From assembly GCA_013140805.1 (NCBI GenBank), contig JABFRW010000086.1, forward strand, positions 1 to 46,021: a stretch of 46,021 nucleotides of DNA, read 5' to 3'. The notes beneath the pieces were generated by a model that ran no database searches, was not told where the DNA came from, and worked only from the letters and a program-made list of their open reading frames with translations. Source of the DNA: Candidatus Eisenbacteria bacterium (GTDB lineage: Bacteria; Eisenbacteria; RBG-16-71-46). A program made the position numbers and the translations under genes. Shown here piece after piece: positions 16,973 to 24,194 of the stretch. Numbering within the stretch: position 1 is the stretch's first letter; the number at the start of each line of letters is the position of its first letter.

Positions 16973-18148
16973 GTGGGCGAATCGCAGCCAGCGACTCGAC
17001 GCCCCGAAGCGGAACCCCGCGAGGGGGCGCTCGCAGGGCAGCGACGCCTGATCGCGCTCGACGCGATCCGAGGGATCGCGATCGTGCTGATGACGGTGGA
17101 TCATGCGGCCGCGCTGGCTCGATTCAATGTTCTGGCGGAGCGCTATTCCGGACGATTCGAGCCGATGGCGCCCTTCCCGTGGTGGGTTCTGGGACTCGTG
17201 ACCAACTTCGCTGCTCCGCTCTTCTGGTTCGCGAGCGGCGTGAGTCTCGGGCTCTTCGAGCGCGGAATGCGCGGCCGTGCCGATGCCGGGCTGAGTCTCA
17301 CAAAGATCATCCTCGTTCGGGCGGGATTGCTGCTGTTGCTCGACGCGTTCGTGATCTCGCCGCTCTGGGCCCCCCTGCTTCGACTCAAGGTCTTTTACAC
17401 GTTCGACATGTTGTCGAGCCTCGGACTGTCGCTCGCACTCCTGGCCGGGCTCCGGTTCCTTCCGCGCCGCGCGCTCGGCGTGCTCGGGTTGGTGCTGATC
17501 GTCGGATTCGAGGCGCTGCGTGCGGCCCTGCCCGCGGGTCTGCGGGAGGCCGGCGGATTCTGGCTGGCGGTGTGGCTCGATCACGTCGGAGGCAGCCATC
17601 CGGTGGTCTCGTTCCCGGTACTCGGCTGGCTCGGCCTGCTGCTGTTGGGGTACGCATTCGCGGTGGCCGCGCTGCGGCCCACCTGGCGATCCCCCGGTCG
17701 TTGGGTGTGGATCGGGGGCCTGTTACTCACGAGCTGGGCGGTGCTTCGTTGGTCGCGTGGCTACGGAAACCTCGACGTCCCGATCCCCGAGACCGGCTTC
17801 GTGGAATTCCTCACGATGACGAAGGGCCCGCCGAGCCTGACTTTTCTGCTCTTCAACCTCGGGCTCGCGGCGTTGGCCTACGCAGGTGTCTTGCTGTGGG
17901 AGACGCGCGGTGGCGGCCGAATCTGGAGTGCGCTGGGCGACCTCGGGCGAGCCGCCCTGTTCGTCTACCTCGTGCACCTAGTGCTCTACAAGGTGATTGC
18001 ATGGGGCACGCACCGCGCGATCCACGATTACGAGGTCATCCGTTTCGTGATCACGTGGACGATCGGCATTACGGTCCTGGTCCCGCTGGCGCGCTGGTAT
18101 CGCAAGCTAAAGATGAGCTACCGCAAGAGCGTATTGAAGTACTTGTAG
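16973..18148 (+). CDS. DUF1624-like polytopic membrane protein (putative acyltransferase)
   Basis: The 391-residue integral membrane protein starts at GTG 16973. After a short charged leader it carries RLIALDAIRGIAIVLMTVDHAAAL, the signature of the DUF1624 / heparan-alpha-glucosaminide N-acetyltransferase catalytic-like family, including the conserved Asp-Arg-Gly and a His in the first helix. About ten hydrophobic segments follow, and the C-terminus is basic (KLKMSYRKSVLKYL). Family members are thought to move acyl groups across or onto envelope molecules; no substrate is indicated by neighbours. It is divergent from the BNR gene, separated by 87 bases, and is followed by tRNA-Leu. Confidence 0.8.
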   Translation: MGESQPATRRPEAEPREGALAGQRRLIALDAIRGIAIVLMTVDHAAALARFNVLAERYSGRFEPMAPFPWWVLGLVTNFAAPLFWFASGVSLGLFERGMRGRADAGLSLTKIILVRAGLLLLLDAFVISPLWAPLLRLKVFYTFDMLSSLGLSLALLAGLRFLPRRALGVLGLVLIVGFEALRAALPAGLREAGGFWLAVWLDHVGGSHPVVSFPVLGWLGLLLLGYAFAVAALRPTWRSPGRWVWIGGLLLTSWAVLRWSRGYGNLDVPIPETGFVEFLTMTKGPPSLTFLLFNLGLAALAYAGVLLWETRGGGRIWSALGDLGRAALFVYLVHLVLYKVIAWGTHRAIHDYEVIRFVITWTIGITVLVPLARWYRKLKMSYRKSVLKYL

Positions 18149-18207
18149 ATCATCGACTGCGTTGAACGTAGGGCGGTACCGCTGCTAGGCTCGCTGCCCT
18201 TCCGAGT

Positions 18208-18294
18208 GCCGGAGTGGCGAAACTGGCAGACGCGCGGGACTCAAAATCCCGTTCGGGCAACCGAGTGGGGGTTCGACCCCCCCCTCCGGCACCA
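18208..18294 (+). tRNA. tRNA-Leu (anticodon CAA)
   Basis: An 87-base class II tRNA starts GCCGGAGTGGCGAAACTGGC. The acceptor arms GCCGGAG and CTCCGGC pair, the anticodon loop CTCAAAA gives anticodon CAA, and a long variable arm precedes the T arm (GGGGGTTCGACCCCC). Discriminator A and CCA are encoded. It reads TTG codons. Its 3' end faces an integrase gene and is the likely integration target. Confidence 0.97.
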
Positions 18295-18308
18295 ACTCCT
18301 CAAATGAC
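18270..18308. other. Probable attachment site (tRNA-Leu 3' end, integrase-proximal end of the element)
   Basis: The T arm and acceptor end of tRNA-Leu lie directly next to the 3' end of a tyrosine integrase, with 14 bases between CCA and the integrase stop codon. Tyrosine integrases commonly recombine at tRNA 3' ends and regenerate the tRNA. The core cannot be delimited because the matching repeat at the other end of the element was not found by eye in this window. Confidence 0.6.
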
Positions 18309-19430
18309 TTACGCCGTCGACTCGTCCTCCGCCGTTCCCCTCGTAGCACCAAACTGGGCGGGAACTGGGCGGGAGTTCGAACGAAACGCGGCTCGCCGAC
18401 CGACGCCCTCGGCAAGATCCGCCTCAGAGACGATGGCGTACCGGCGGTAGATGCTTTCGGTCTTGTGGCCCGTCAACTTCATGGCGACCGAGCGCGATAC
18501 CCCCGCTCGTTCCATCTCTCGAACTGCCGTCCGGCGCAGGTCGTGCACGAGTCGCGCGGGACAACCTGCCTCGCGACAGGCTCGCCGCCATGCATCGTGG
18601 AAGGTGCGAACCGGTTTCCCGCGGCGGTGAAAGACCCACGGCACCAGCCGTCCCTGCTCCTGCTCGACGACTGATGTGAGCTGCCGCTGACGCTGGAGCA
18701 ACGCACAGAGATCGGGCGCTGCACCAAAGGGGAACACACGGCCTTCGTCGTTCTTGGTGGTCCCCGGCTCAAGCCGAACGATACTGGCCACGAAATCGAC
18801 CTGCCGCCATTGCAGCGTTCGAACCTCACCGATCCGCCACCCGGTCAGGAACGTGAACTCCACGATCCCGCGGATGTCGTGCGGCAGACGCTTGAGGACG
18901 GCTTGGAACTGCTCCTCCTCAAAGAATCCCGAGCGCGTATTGCGCACCTTGATTCCAGGGAAGGCAGGCCGGGCCGCGACCTTGCCCGCGCGGTACGCCA
19001 GGCTGAACATTCGCTTGAGCGCCGCCAGTTCGTTTTGGATCGTCGCCGGCTTCGCTGGCGGCGTGGCCTCGAGCCGGAAGCGGATGTAGGAGCTCACCCG
19101 ATCCGATGTGACCTCGATCGCACGGCAACCGCCGAAGAACGAACGCAGGTGTCGAATGGACCGAACAGCGCGATCCAGTGACTTGCGTCCATTAACTTGG
19201 TAGTCATCGACCAGCATCTGCGTCAACTCCTCGAACGTCGTGCGCTCGAATTGTGGTCCGACAAGCCGCCCCGTATCGACTTGACCGAGGCGTCGGCGCA
19301 AGAGTGCGACCGCGTCGCGTTCACGAAACGAACCTGACGACTCCCGGTGCTGCCGGCCTTGCCACCAGTACTCGATGTACCACTTCTTACTGCCTCCTCG
19401 TTGAAACACCCTGCCTTGGCCGCGAGCCAT
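18309..19430 (-). CDS. int: Tyrosine site-specific integrase
   Basis: The 373-residue phage-type integrase has an arm-type N-terminal domain (GRVFQRGGSKKWYIEYWWQG), a SAM-like core-binding domain (about 65-150) and a catalytic domain (165-340). Catalytic residues are all visible: Arg199 (TGWRIGEVRTLQW), Lys226 (TTKND), His296 and Arg299 (HDLRR), His322 (GHKTE) and nucleophile Tyr331 (YRRYAI). The enzyme would insert and, with the excisionase gene next door, excise the element at tRNA-Leu. It points toward the tRNA, as is usual for elements whose integrase gene adjoins the attachment site. The complete catalytic set and intact frame suggest it is functional. Confidence 0.95.
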   Translation of the reverse strand: MARGQGRVFQRGGSKKWYIEYWWQGRQHRESSGSFRERDAVALLRRRLGQVDTGRLVGPQFERTTFEELTQMLVDDYQVNGRKSLDRAVRSIRHLRSFFGGCRAIEVTSDRVSSYIRFRLEATPPAKPATIQNELAALKRMFSLAYRAGKVAARPAFPGIKVRNTRSGFFEEEQFQAVLKRLPHDIRGIVEFTFLTGWRIGEVRTLQWRQVDFVASIVRLEPGTTKNDEGRVFPFGAAPDLCALLQRQRQLTSVVEQEQGRLVPWVFHRRGKPVRTFHDAWRRACREAGCPARLVHDLRRTAVREMERAGVSRSVAMKLTGHKTESIYRRYAIVSEADLAEGVGRRAAFRSNSRPVPAQFGATRGTAEDESTA

Positions 19431-19540
19431 AGTTGCCTCCCTTCTTCAGCCGGACGCAGCGCGTCGGCTGAGGCTTCGGCAGTTCCCGCAGGGGTTCCCG
19501 CAGTCGGATCGTGCCTGCGAAGAGCACTCCTGACAAGAAT

Positions 19541-19906
19541 TCATCGGTGTTGCATCCAGTGCGTCAGTCCACGCTCCGAGATGAGGAGCGTCTTCCGCGA
19601 TGGACGCTTGGCGAACGTCCAGCGCCGCGCCTGTCGGTAGACCCAAGGACGCGTGCGCCTGAGTCGGACCGCCACCTCGTCGGCAGTCAGCCACGCGTCG
19701 GGTGGCGATGCTTCGTGCGCGCTGGCCGCCTCCGGTCGCGGCGTGAGTTGGCGGGCAAGCAGCCTCACCTCGATCAAGCGCAAGACCCCGAGCAGTTCCG
19801 GAATGACCTCGGCTGGGACGACCGCGCTATCGCCGGCTTGACGCCAGAGCTGACTCAGCAGGTCCTTGAGGTCGGACATCGGCCGCGGTCTGCGCTCCTC
19901 ACTCAT
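19541..19906 (-). CDS. Excisionase-like helix-turn-helix protein
   Basis: The 121-residue protein has a C-terminal MerR/AlpA-type winged helix (residues about 71-118: WLTADEVAVRLRRTRPWVYRQARR, then the wing and ISERGLTHWM), as in recombination directionality factors. The N-terminal half is helical and Leu-rich (LKDLLSQLWRQ, VIPELLGVLRLIEVRLLARQL) and may mediate self-association. It begins eight bases inside the end of the replication-relaxation gene, so the two are translationally coupled, and it is followed after 110 bases by the integrase. It could alternatively be a small transcription regulator of the element. Confidence 0.75.
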   Translation of the reverse strand: MSEERRPRPMSDLKDLLSQLWRQAGDSAVVPAEVIPELLGVLRLIEVRLLARQLTPRPEAASAHEASPPDAWLTADEVAVRLRRTRPWVYRQARRWTFAKRPSRKTLLISERGLTHWMQHR

Positions 19907-20792
19907 CTTCCGAAGGCCCCACTCCCGTTACGCCGAGGCCCGCTGCAACGACACGACTTGCGTCATCGTGACTCCCGTTACAGTGACGGGAGTCCGTAAC
20001 GGGAGGCACGGAGCTCTCGACGAGTGATCGAATCTCGTCGGCGAGCACGCTCGCTGGCGTCCAGATTCTGCTCGGTCCGCCCCACTCCTTCGCGAGGAGG
20101 TCACGGACCTTGCCCTCCCGTGAGCGACCGGCCTCATCGAGCACGAGGACCAAGTCGAACGACGTCCAGTCGAGAAAACTCGGGCGCGCGACGCGCGCTT
20201 CGTCGAGAAGGCGAACCTTGCGCCGGAGCACTTCCAGCGACTCCGTACCGCGATCCAATTCCACCGCGAGACAGACGCGGCGCTCCTGCCCGTCCGATTC
20301 GCAGGCAAGTTCAATGAGCGCGTCAGGAACCACACCGAGGCCGACGGCAGCACCTGCACGAACCTCCCAGTCAGGCACGCATCGTGTGAGTCGCACGTCA
20401 GGAAGCAGGTGGAGGGCTGACGCGATGCTCGTCCAGAGCCGGACGATGCCGAGGTGATGCGGCCACGGCTGGCGCGGCACCGCTCGGGCGGTCGCGCCCG
20501 CGGTCCGCGTCCAGGCGATGCCGGCCGGTCCCAGCGAGTAGATATTTTCCGCAGCGCGATCGAGCACGTGCGCCTGAACGAAGCCGGCATCGAAGAGCGC
20601 CCGCAGGCGAGCGGCGAGCACGTCACGGTGCTGACCGGGAAAGAACAGGCGCCCCAGGTCGCTCGATCGAGCGATCCGAAACCGCCCGAGCGCTCGCAGA
20701 AGCGCGGCATCGCGCACGGTGAGCCGCACCTTCCCCCCGCCGCGACGACGATCGCGCGGCTGACGCTTGCGCGATCGCGCGTCTACGTCCAT
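19899..20792 (-). CDS. Replication-relaxation (Replic_Relax) family winged-helix protein
   Basis: The 297-residue protein starts at ATG 20792 (MDVDARSRKRQ), overlapping the upstream zinc-ribbon gene by ten bases. After a basic leader it has the Replic_Relax signature VRLTVRDAALLRALGRFRIARSSDLGRLFFPG, followed by a winged helix (DVLAARLRALFDAGFVQAHVL). An alpha/beta domain with CLAVELDRGTESLEVLRRKVRLL and FDLVLVLDEAGRSREGKVRDLL resembles a nuclease-like fold in outline. Members occur on plasmids and integrative elements and are linked to plasmid replication or mobilisation; their biochemical role is poorly defined. The acidic C-terminal tail is Val/Gly-rich. An upstream ATG at 20861 would place 69 more bases inside the neighbour and is less likely. 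Confidence 0.82.
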   Translation of the reverse strand: MDVDARSRKRQPRDRRRGGGKVRLTVRDAALLRALGRFRIARSSDLGRLFFPGQHRDVLAARLRALFDAGFVQAHVLDRAAENIYSLGPAGIAWTRTAGATARAVPRQPWPHHLGIVRLWTSIASALHLLPDVRLTRCVPDWEVRAGAAVGLGVVPDALIELACESDGQERRVCLAVELDRGTESLEVLRRKVRLLDEARVARPSFLDWTSFDLVLVLDEAGRSREGKVRDLLAKEWGGPSRIWTPASVLADEIRSLVESSVPPVTDSRHCNGSHDDASRVVAAGLGVTGVGPSEDE

Positions 20793-21109
20793 GGGTTCGC
20801 CACTGCCACACAGCACTTCGGGCATGGCGTCCACGCCGGCCGCGATCCACACAGACGGCATGACCGGAAGAGATACCCTTCACTCGTCCCGCGGCAGCTC
20901 GAGCACCGATACACGCCGTAAAGCGGGACACGATGGCCACGCGGACACCGCGTCGTCTCGGCGAATAGCGTCCGGGCGCGCGTAGCGAACACTCCGACGC
21001 GCCAGAGCACACGCGCGCCAAGCCAGATCGTGACCGCGACCCAACCGAGCACACGTAGCACGTCTTTGATGAAAGATCCGACCTTCCGAGCATCACCGAG
21101 GAGATTCAT
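20783..21109 (-). CDS. Small membrane protein with tandem zinc ribbons
   Basis: This 108-residue protein has one hydrophobic helix (residues about 17-42, VLRVLGWVAVTIWLGARVLW) and a cytosolic C-terminus with four cysteine pairs or near-pairs: CPRGH, CSSC, CRLC and CPKC. It ends in VAVANPWT. The Cys pattern predicts two zinc ribbons in tandem. It sits between the ATPase gene (three bases upstream) and the replication-relaxation gene (ten-base overlap), so all three are probably made together. I infer a membrane adaptor role for the ATPase; no named family is recognised with certainty. Confidence 0.75.
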   Translation of the reverse strand: MNLLGDARKVGSFIKDVLRVLGWVAVTIWLGARVLWRVGVFATRARTLFAETTRCPRGHRVPLYGVYRCSSCRGTSEGYLFRSCRLCGSRPAWTPCPKCCVAVANPWT

Positions 21110-21112
21110 CGC

Positions 21113-22660
21113 TCATCCGAGGGCCGGGAACGGCCCCTCCTCGGGCTCGGTGTCGGTCGAGAGCGCGGTGCTGTGCGTCTGCGACTCCGACAAGCGCGCC
21201 TTCGACACGACCGCCTCGGCCCGCGGAACCGCGGCGATGCCGCGGCGGATCGCCAGCCGCGCCTCCGGCGAGAGCGACTCTCCCGCCGCGCGAAAGCGGT
21301 CGAAGTCGATTCGCGGCGCAAGCGCGAGCTGGGCCGTCTGTCCTATGTCGCGGACGGCGATGTAGCAGTGCCGCTGCGGTAGCCGAGTGAGGCAATTGAT
21401 GAGCGTTCGGCGCGCGGTCTCGCCTTCCGCTTGCTGCGGTAGCAGGTGGGCGAAGGCGGCCGCATCCTCGGGGCTCGAACGAAATTGAACCTGCAGTCCG
21501 ACGTTCGCCCGCAAGGCCGCAACCAAGCCTGGGTCCACCGCGCTCAGCTGTGATCGACTCTGTCCGGTCACCCAGACGGCGGCGCGCTTGAAGCGCGCGA
21601 TCGCCAGTAGCCGACCGAACTGCCGCGCCTCCTCTGGCCCGAGGTTCTCCTGAATCTCCTCGGCCACGAAGAGTGCTGGCAGCGTGTCGGGCCTCACCTC
21701 GCGGCTCAGGATCGCGCGGACGACTTTGCCGAGCAGAAGTGCGCCGAAGAAGCGCGCCAACCGCTCGGCCCCCGCCGGCGGCGAGCCGGTGCTGATGACG
21801 GTGAGGCCGGGCTCGGCGAGCGCGTCACTGAAGGAGATCGAGCCCGGCGCGCACAGTGCCTGCCGCGCGCCAGGCCAGAGAAACAGCGCGTTGAGCCGTG
21901 CGCCGAGTGCTCGGAGCGACTCCTTGCTCTCCTGCTGGAATCCGACGCGAGCGTACTCGCGGAGCGACTCGTCCTCAGATTGCTGAGCGGCCCGGAGAAA
22001 ATTTGCGGGGGCGGCCAGCCACTCCGAGACCTGGGTCAACGGCCACCGCTTCTCGATGCAGAGGGTCACGAGCCGCACGAGGACGTGATGCATGCGTCCA
22101 CCGAGCGGCTCGGCCAAGGCCTGCTCGACCGCCGCGGCGACGCCGAACGCCTGCGCCTCGCGCGGCACGCCAGCCTCCGGGTGGGTGACGTTCAACAGCG
22201 GCACGAATTCGTGGTCGAACACGCGAACGACGCGCAAGCGCGCGAGCAGTGCTTCGCCACCTTCAACCTCGAGCACGTACGGCACGAGAAGCTCGAGCAC
22301 TTGATCCGCAGTCTCGCCCTTGAAGTCGGCAACGAGCAGCGGAAATTCGCCCCGAGTGAGCAGCTGGGTGAGGACTCCGAAGAGCCAGCTGCTCTTGCCG
22401 GTTCCGGTCCCGCCGCTGATGGCCGCGTGCATCCCAAGCAGCCGCTTCGTCGGGAGACCGATCCACTGCCACCGGCCGCGGCCATCCGGCATCGTCGCGA
22501 GTACGACCTTGCCCGGTCCGGGTGATGTGGCAAGCGCTCGCATGAAAGCGCGTCGATCGCGAGCCACCGGATCGATCAATCTCGACTGCCACCGCCGAGC
22601 GAGTGACGCTTCGGGCCCGACCAGCCACCGCTGCGCGAGGCGCAAGGCCCAGTCACTCAT
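21113..22660 (-). CDS. VirD4/FtsK-like conjugative coupling ATPase
   Basis: The 515-residue P-loop ATPase has Walker A GGTGTGKSS at residues 83-91 and a Walker B region LPALFVAEEIQE around 327-338. VWVTGQSRSQLSAV then matches the sensor region of TraG/VirD4/HerA-type DNA pumps. PLLVADFKGETADQVLELLVPY follows the P-loop as in the family. There is no clear transmembrane segment at the N-terminus (residues 1-70), unlike classical VirD4. The neighbouring small membrane proteins on both sides could supply the membrane anchor. The start overlaps the stop of the upstream membrane-protein gene (ATGA). The likely role is to move element DNA during transfer or to act as an element-encoded DNA pump; no relaxase is seen nearby. 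Confidence 0.82.
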   Translation of the reverse strand: MSDWALRLAQRWLVGPEASLARRWQSRLIDPVARDRRAFMRALATSPGPGKVVLATMPDGRGRWQWIGLPTKRLLGMHAAISGGTGTGKSSWLFGVLTQLLTRGEFPLLVADFKGETADQVLELLVPYVLEVEGGEALLARLRVVRVFDHEFVPLLNVTHPEAGVPREAQAFGVAAAVEQALAEPLGGRMHHVLVRLVTLCIEKRWPLTQVSEWLAAPANFLRAAQQSEDESLREYARVGFQQESKESLRALGARLNALFLWPGARQALCAPGSISFSDALAEPGLTVISTGSPPAGAERLARFFGALLLGKVVRAILSREVRPDTLPALFVAEEIQENLGPEEARQFGRLLAIARFKRAAVWVTGQSRSQLSAVDPGLVAALRANVGLQVQFRSSPEDAAAFAHLLPQQAEGETARRTLINCLTRLPQRHCYIAVRDIGQTAQLALAPRIDFDRFRAAGESLSPEARLAIRRGIAAVPRAEAVVSKARLSESQTHSTALSTDTEPEEGPFPALG

Positions 22661-22944
22661 GACTTGCCTCGTCGAAGTGGTAGCGGCGGGTCGTCGCTGG
22701 AGCGACGCCGACGTCGAAACGGCGGCGTCTCATCCGATAGTTCCCGGCCTGAGGCGCGTTGAGGCCGCCCGCCTTGGCGTCCACCGCCCGTGAGCAAGTC
22801 CCGAACAGCATCGACTGTGCGTACCGCGAGCCCGATGGCGAAGCAGACGACCGCCGCGCACGCCAAGACGGCGCCCAAGGCGACGCCAGCGTCCGTGGCA
22901 AGCGAGAGCGCGGCGCCGGCCAGGATCGGTGAAAGGGCCGTCAT
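22657..22944 (-). CDS. Small membrane protein upstream of the coupling ATPase
   Basis: The 95-residue protein is mainly hydrophobic in residues 1-50 (two predicted helices, ILAGAALSLATDAGVALGAVLACAAVV and CFAIGLAVRTV). It then has a highly basic, Arg-rich tail (PPFRRRRRSSDD). ATG 22944 lacks a strong ribosome binding site. The stop overlaps the ATPase start by four bases, which indicates coupled translation and suggests a membrane anchor or partner for the ATPase. No family is recognised. Confidence 0.6.
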   Translation of the reverse strand: MTALSPILAGAALSLATDAGVALGAVLACAAVVCFAIGLAVRTVDAVRDLLTGGGRQGGRPQRASGRELSDETPPFRRRRRSSDDPPLPLRRGKS

Positions 22945-23014
22945 GCGGACCGGCCCCGGTCACTACGCGTCTCCTCCCCGAGACGCTGGCACAGCGATTG
23001 GAAGGAAGCGCGGG

Positions 23015-23221
23015 TCAATTCCGTCTCCCGAACAGGATGCTCAGCACCACGACCGCGCCGACGACTGCCAGCGTGGCTCCGACCGGGCCGAGATGCGACC
23101 GGTCGCAAGGCTCGGTCACCCGCTCAGTACGGACTTGCGGCACGTAGACGGTCTTGGCTGGCGGACGACGGTGATGATGGAAGTGGTGTTTTTCGATGCG
23201 AATCAATTTCTGCTCGCTCAT
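23015..23221 (-). CDS. Small His-rich single-pass membrane protein
   Basis: The 68-residue protein starts at ATG 23221, with AAGGAG seven bases upstream, a better start than any further up. The N-terminus holds a histidine cluster (IEKHHFHHHRRPPAKTVYVP), which could bind metal. The C-terminus is one transmembrane helix (VGATLAVVGAVVVLSILFG) followed by a short basic end. It belongs to the same minus-strand series of tiny element genes. No family is recognised. Confidence 0.65.
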   Translation of the reverse strand: MSEQKLIRIEKHHFHHHRRPPAKTVYVPQVRTERVTEPCDRSHLGPVGATLAVVGAVVVLSILFGRRN

Positions 23222-23277
23222 GGCGAACTCCTTCTGGAGATCAGAACGGACGTGAGGGTGACAAGGGTGAGATCTGC

Positions 23278-23457
23278 CTAGCGAAAGTGTTGCGTCCCGC
23301 ACCGCGGACAGATCCACCGCGGGCGACGTTGGCCAAAGCACCACCCGACGCCGGCCCGCTTGCAGTGGCAGGCGCGATGCGGGAAACGGACTCCTGCGCA
23401 CATTGGCGAGTTGCTGCGCGGTCGGCGTCGGACTTGCGGGGTGCAGTTCCAGGTCAT
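23278..23457 (-). CDS. 59-residue zinc-ribbon-like protein
   Basis: Read directly from the minus strand, ATG 23457 is followed by 59 codons and TAG at 23278-23280. AGGAG sits eight bases before the ATG. The peptide has Cys at positions 5, 20, 30, 32, 40, 50 and 53. The last pair is CPRCG (WICPRCGTQHF) and the region 30-40 contains CHCKRAGVGWC, together consistent with a zinc ribbon or knuckle. Basic residues are abundant. It is shorter than common gene-calling cut-offs and easily missed. It lies between two other tiny element genes and is probably co-transcribed with them. Confidence 0.62.
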   Translation of the reverse strand: MTWNCTPQVRRRPRSNSPMCAGVRFPHRACHCKRAGVGWCFGQRRPRWICPRCGTQHFR

Positions 23458-23474
23458 CGATGATCTCCTTTCAT

Positions 23475-23990
23475 CTATTCAGCTACCTTAGTGATCCGGC
23501 CACGCCAAAGGGCACCGTCATTGGAGCTACCCATCGCGATTTCGGAGAGAACTTGTGTTCGCGCTTGCGCGTCCGACAGCACCACTTTGGTCAGCCTTGG
23601 CCTAATCAGATAGAGGCGCTGTTGAACGGCAACAGCTAGCGCAGCCTGCTTCATCTGCGCTGCCATTCCGAGCAGTCGAGTGACAATTGTGTGCGCAGCG
23701 GTTCTACCAATCCGTTTGCGAAGGTAGATGTCAAGCGTTGCGATCGGTTCCGCCACTAGCGTTTTCGCGTCATCGAGCCAATAGCCGAAGCCACGGTGTT
23801 CGATTGCTCCTCCGCTATATGGAAGCGCAACGCTCAGCACGGCAGCGGTCCACTTGTCGAGCTTGAGTGCCCTGCCCTCCGCGGTACGAGAAGGAACGAC
23901 GATCCGTACGAACGTCCCGCGCGCAAGGTGGTGCTCCAGCCGGTCGGCATCCGACTGCGGACTAGTCCGATGCGGGGGACGTGCGCTCAA
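23475..23990 (-). CDS. Hypothetical protein of the element
   Basis: The 171-residue frame has protein-like composition, including LDKWTAAVLSVALPYSGGAIEHRGFGYWLDDA, IATLDIYLRKRIG and a helical RLLGMAAQMKQAALAVAVQQRLYLI. No family or motif is recognised. The start at TTG 23990 overlaps the end of a short upstream frame by 29 bases; an internal GTG is possible. It stops 17 bases before the 59-residue zinc-ribbon gene, so they likely share a transcript. Local G+C is lower than in the chromosomal part. Confidence 0.55.
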   Translation of the reverse strand: MSARPPHRTSPQSDADRLEHHLARGTFVRIVVPSRTAEGRALKLDKWTAAVLSVALPYSGGAIEHRGFGYWLDDAKTLVAEPIATLDIYLRKRIGRTAAHTIVTRLLGMAAQMKQAALAVAVQQRLYLIRPRLTKVVLSDAQARTQVLSEIAMGSSNDGALWRGRITKVAE

Positions 23991-24171
23991 CCTCGATCAC
24001 CCCCTCCGAGCGTTGCAGGACGATTACGGCTGCTTCAATCTCGCGGCCTTCAACACTGGGCCACATGATCGAGACTAGCGGCCCGATTCGCCTGTCTCGG
24101 ACAAACGGGTGCTCTTGATGTCTGATCGATGGTCTAGTCAGACCTTTGATTGCGCGGTATCCTCTCGACAT
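23962..24171 (-). CDS. Possible short protein (69 residues)
   Basis: The frame from ATG 24171 reads MSRGYRAIKGLTRPSI and continues through IGPLVSIMWPSVEGREIEAAVIVLQRSEGVIEVE. It has ordinary composition and overlaps the next gene by 29 bases, which would fit coupling. No ribosome binding site is clear and no family is seen. It faces the divergent gene starting at 24195, leaving only 23 bases between starts, so the two could not both have separate conventional promoters there. It may be spurious. Confidence 0.35.
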   Translation of the reverse strand: MSRGYRAIKGLTRPSIRHQEHPFVRDRRIGPLVSIMWPSVEGREIEAAVIVLQRSEGVIEVERTSPASD

Positions 24172-24194
24172 GCTCGTAATTGCCATCGCCACCA

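Noticed and set aside
16886-17599. Upstream extension of the BNR gene frame
   Set aside because: It overlaps the divergent DUF1624-like gene, has charged low-complexity composition and precedes a clear ribosome binding site and signal peptide at 16885.
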